Assembly: GCA_018067055.1 (NCBI GenBank) | Contig: JAGPVK010000071.1 | Span: forward strand, 1-6,670 | From: Sphingomonadales bacterium | GTDB taxonomy: Bacteria > Pseudomonadota > Alphaproteobacteria > Sphingomonadales > Sphingomonadaceae | Length of the DNA stretch: 6,670 bases | Direction: 5' to 3' | In this document: positions 5,307-6,670 of the stretch, piece by piece | How the letters are laid out: the number at the start of each line of letters is the position of its first letter | How positions within the stretch are numbered: the stretch's first letter is position 1 | Notes under the pieces: model-generated | What the model was told of the DNA's origin: nothing | Database searches by the model: none | What the model saw: the letters and a program-made list of their open reading frames with translations, nothing else | Translations under genes and position numbers: made by a program

Positions 5307-5765
5307 ATGGATAAAAAAGATCGACAAATCATTCGCGAACTCCAGAAAAATGGCAGGCTGACAAATCTCGAGCTGGCGGAACGCGTCAATCTGTCGCCAT
5401 CGCCCTGTTTGCGCCGCCTGCGAAATCTGGAAAACACCGGTGTGATCCAGGGCTATGCCGCCCTCATCGATCAGAAGGCTTACGGGGTTCCCCTGACCGT
5501 TTTCGTGAGCGTTGCGCTGGAAAAACATTCAACGGCTGCGGTGCGTGGCTTCGAAGACAAGATCAAGGAAATTGACGCGATTCTCGATTGTTTCCTGACC
5601 ACCGGAGATGCCGATTATATGCTGCGCGTCGTGGTTGCTGATCTGGAAGTCTACGAGAATTTTGTCCGCACCGAGCTGCACGCGCTTCCCGGCATTCGAT
5701 CAATTGACACCAGATTTGCTTATGGTGTGGTCAAAAGCACTCATGTCTATCCGGACGTGAAATGA
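5307..5765 (+). CDS. mdeR: Lrp/AsnC family transcriptional regulator, MdeR-like
   Basis: A 152-residue regulator of normal family length. Residues 1-60 form the winged helix-turn-helix: DRQIIRELQKNGRLTNLELA, then RVNLSPSPCLRRLRNLENTGVI, with the recognition helix around 30-40. Residues about 62-145 form the ligand-binding RAM domain, with GDADYMLRVVVADLEVYENF at 100-119 and LPGI at 127-130. Such proteins assemble as dimers or octamers, bind amino acids and bend DNA. In P. putida the Lrp-type MdeR is divergent from and activates the methionine gamma-lyase gene mdeA; the same arrangement here makes this its likely counterpart, probably answering to methionine or a relative, and probably self-regulated. 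The ATG at 5307 has no recognisable Shine-Dalgarno, so the mRNA may have a very short leader. The next ATG comes too late to keep the DNA-binding helix. Confidence 0.92.
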   Translation: MDKKDRQIIRELQKNGRLTNLELAERVNLSPSPCLRRLRNLENTGVIQGYAALIDQKAYGVPLTVFVSVALEKHSTAAVRGFEDKIKEIDAILDCFLTTGDADYMLRVVVADLEVYENFVRTELHALPGIRSIDTRFAYGVVKSTHVYPDVK

Positions 5766-5782
5766 CTGTCCCGGCAGCATGA

Positions 5783-5795
5783 CGGTCGCCGACCG
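5783..5795. repeat. short stem-loop after mdeR
   Basis: CGGTC, GCC, GACCG form a 5-bp stem with a 3-base loop 17 bases after the mdeR stop. No T run follows within 10 bases, so it is at most a weak terminator. It may be chance in GC-rich sequence. Confidence 0.3.
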
Positions 5796-5832
5796 CAGGG
5801 TGTGGCTGGCGTCACGATATTTTTGCATTTTC

Positions 5833-5850
5833 CCGAAATACGAGTTTCGG
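5833..5850. repeat. stem-loop between the convergent mdeR and ccmI-like genes
   Basis: CCGAAA (5833-5838) and TTTCGG (5845-5850) pair around a 6-base loop, 4 bases past the stop of the minus-strand TPR gene. Read on the minus strand it is followed by GAAAATG and not a T run; on the plus strand the T runs lie before it. It occupies the place of a shared terminator but lacks the canonical tail. Confidence 0.4.
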
Positions 5851-5854
5851 CTGA

Positions 5855-6670
5855 CTAAACCCCCAGCGCCGCCGCCGCCTCTCTAATCCGCTTCGCTTCC
5901 GCGCCATCATTCTTGAACGCCTGCAAGCCCCGGTCCAGCGCCTGCTTCGCCTGCACCGTCTGGCCCAGTTGCATGCGGCTGCGGATCAGCATGATCCAGC
6001 CGTTGGCGTCATTCGGATTGGCCTGCAGCCGCTTGTCGAGACCGTCGACCATATTGGCAATCATCGCCTCCTGCTGGCCGGGGGGCAGGGCGGCGGCGTC
6101 TTTCATCTGCTCGCGGCTGGGTCCGGGAATGGCGGCGGTGGCGACTGCCGGGCCGTCGGTAGTGATGCCACCGGTTGGCGCAGCGGGCGTGGCGTTGGCG
6201 AGACGGGCGGCGACGTCAATGCCTTCCTTCTCCGCCACCTGTCCGATCACCCGGCGGATATCGGCGGCGTAAGGCGCGTCGGCGGGCGTGTCTGCGAGCA
6301 GCGCGAACCAGTCATTGATCGCGCCCTTGTGGTCGCCGGAAATATCTTTCTGCACCGCCAGGAAATAGCGCGCGCGGGCATCCTTGGCGTCATGTTTCAG
6401 CGCATTGCGGAAGGCCGCGGCGGCGTCTGGCGGGACCTGCTGGCCATCGCTAGCCATCACCAGTGCCTCGCCGAGCATCGACCAATATTCCGGATTTTCC
6501 GGATCGAGTGTGGTCGCGCGTTTCATCGCGGTGGCCGATTCGGCAAATTTTTGCGTTTCGAAATAGCTCCACCCCAGCATCCGCCAGCTTTCCGCGTCGT
6601 CGGGATTTTCCTGCAGCTTTTTTTCCAGACCGGCGATCACTTCGTCGACGCTGGGTGCCGTTTCGTTCTC
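5855..6670 (-). CDS. ccmI: CcmI/CycH-like TPR protein, C-terminal part (5' end outside window)
   Basis: The frame is open from the window edge to TAG at 5857-5855, giving 271 residues of a longer protein. A GTG at 6640 is only an internal Val codon, because the frame continues upstream through ENETAPSVDEVI. Residues about 11-80 hold TPR units (GLEKKLQENPDDAESWRMLG, then FAESATAMKRATTLDPENPE), and a further pair lies near 95-130 (AAFRNALKHDAKDARARYFL). An Ala/Pro/Thr-rich linker (about 170-195) leads to PSREQMKDAAALPPGQQEAM and a last TPR (DKRLQANPNDANGWIMLIRS) ending AAALGV. This resembles the periplasmic CcmI TPR domain that holds apocytochrome c for heme ligation by CcmF/CcmH. The missing N-terminus should carry the membrane helices. 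It is convergent with mdeR. A generic TPR protein is the alternative. Confidence 0.75.
   Translation of the reverse strand, partial: ENETAPSVDEVIAGLEKKLQENPDDAESWRMLGWSYFETQKFAESATAMKRATTLDPENPEYWSMLGEALVMASDGQQVPPDAAAAFRNALKHDAKDARARYFLAVQKDISGDHKGAINDWFALLADTPADAPYAADIRRVIGQVAEKEGIDVAARLANATPAAPTGGITTDGPAVATAAIPGPSREQMKDAAALPPGQQEAMIANMVDGLDKRLQANPNDANGWIMLIRSRMQLGQTVQAKQALDRGLQAFKNDGAEAKRIREAAAALGV

Noticed and set aside
6638..6640. GTG as the start of the TPR protein
   Set aside because: The frame stays open to the window edge with sequence in keeping with the same protein, so this is an internal Val codon and the gene is cut by the window.
1..6670. CRISPR arrays, tRNA or rRNA genes, insertion sequences, toxin-antitoxin or phage genes
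   Set aside because: No regularly spaced repeats, cloverleaf-like segments, transposase motifs or terminal repeats were seen when reading both strands.

Overview
The window looks like an ordinary chromosomal segment of an alphaproteobacterium, most likely a sphingomonad. The evidence is moderately high G+C, an ATP12-type F1-ATPase assembly chaperone (a family shared by alphaproteobacteria and mitochondria), and a CcmI-like TPR protein of the sphingomonad kind. No database search was possible, so the placement is inference.

Layout. Positions 1-1051 hold a tightly coupled + strand run: the last codons of an unidentified gene, a 100-residue two-helix membrane protein of unknown function, and an ATP12 chaperone. 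Both junctions are 4-base ATGA stop/start overlaps. After 55 bases comes amn (AMP nucleosidase, 1107-2549, +). The amn leader carries a perfect 10-bp inverted repeat whose right arm covers part of the Shine-Dalgarno. Next are a strong stem-loop (2567-2595) and a sodium/acidic amino acid symporter of the GltP/GltPh family (2650-3945, +). The symporter runs tail to tail into, and overlaps by 23 bp, a methionine gamma-lyase (3923-5200, -).

The lyase is divergent from an Lrp/AsnC regulator (5307-5765, +), the mdeA/mdeR arrangement known from Pseudomonas putida. The 106-bp space between them holds a near-identical direct repeat with its TGACCCTA cores 31 bp apart, a convincing candidate operator. 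From 5855 to the window edge, on the - strand, lies the C-terminal part of a TPR protein resembling CcmI (cytochrome c maturation).

How the genes work together. Lyase and regulator form a plausible methionine-responsive unit that degrades methionine to methanethiol, 2-oxobutyrate and ammonia. Amn, ATP12 and CcmI are housekeeping energy or nucleotide functions. The symporter retains the substrate-binding Asp and Arg of acidic amino acid carriers but appears to have lost two residues of the third sodium site.

No mobile element, CRISPR array, tRNA or rRNA was seen, and nothing here amounts to a wholly new system. The best leads are regulatory (the operator repeat and two SD-adjacent hairpins) and the altered ion site of the symporter.
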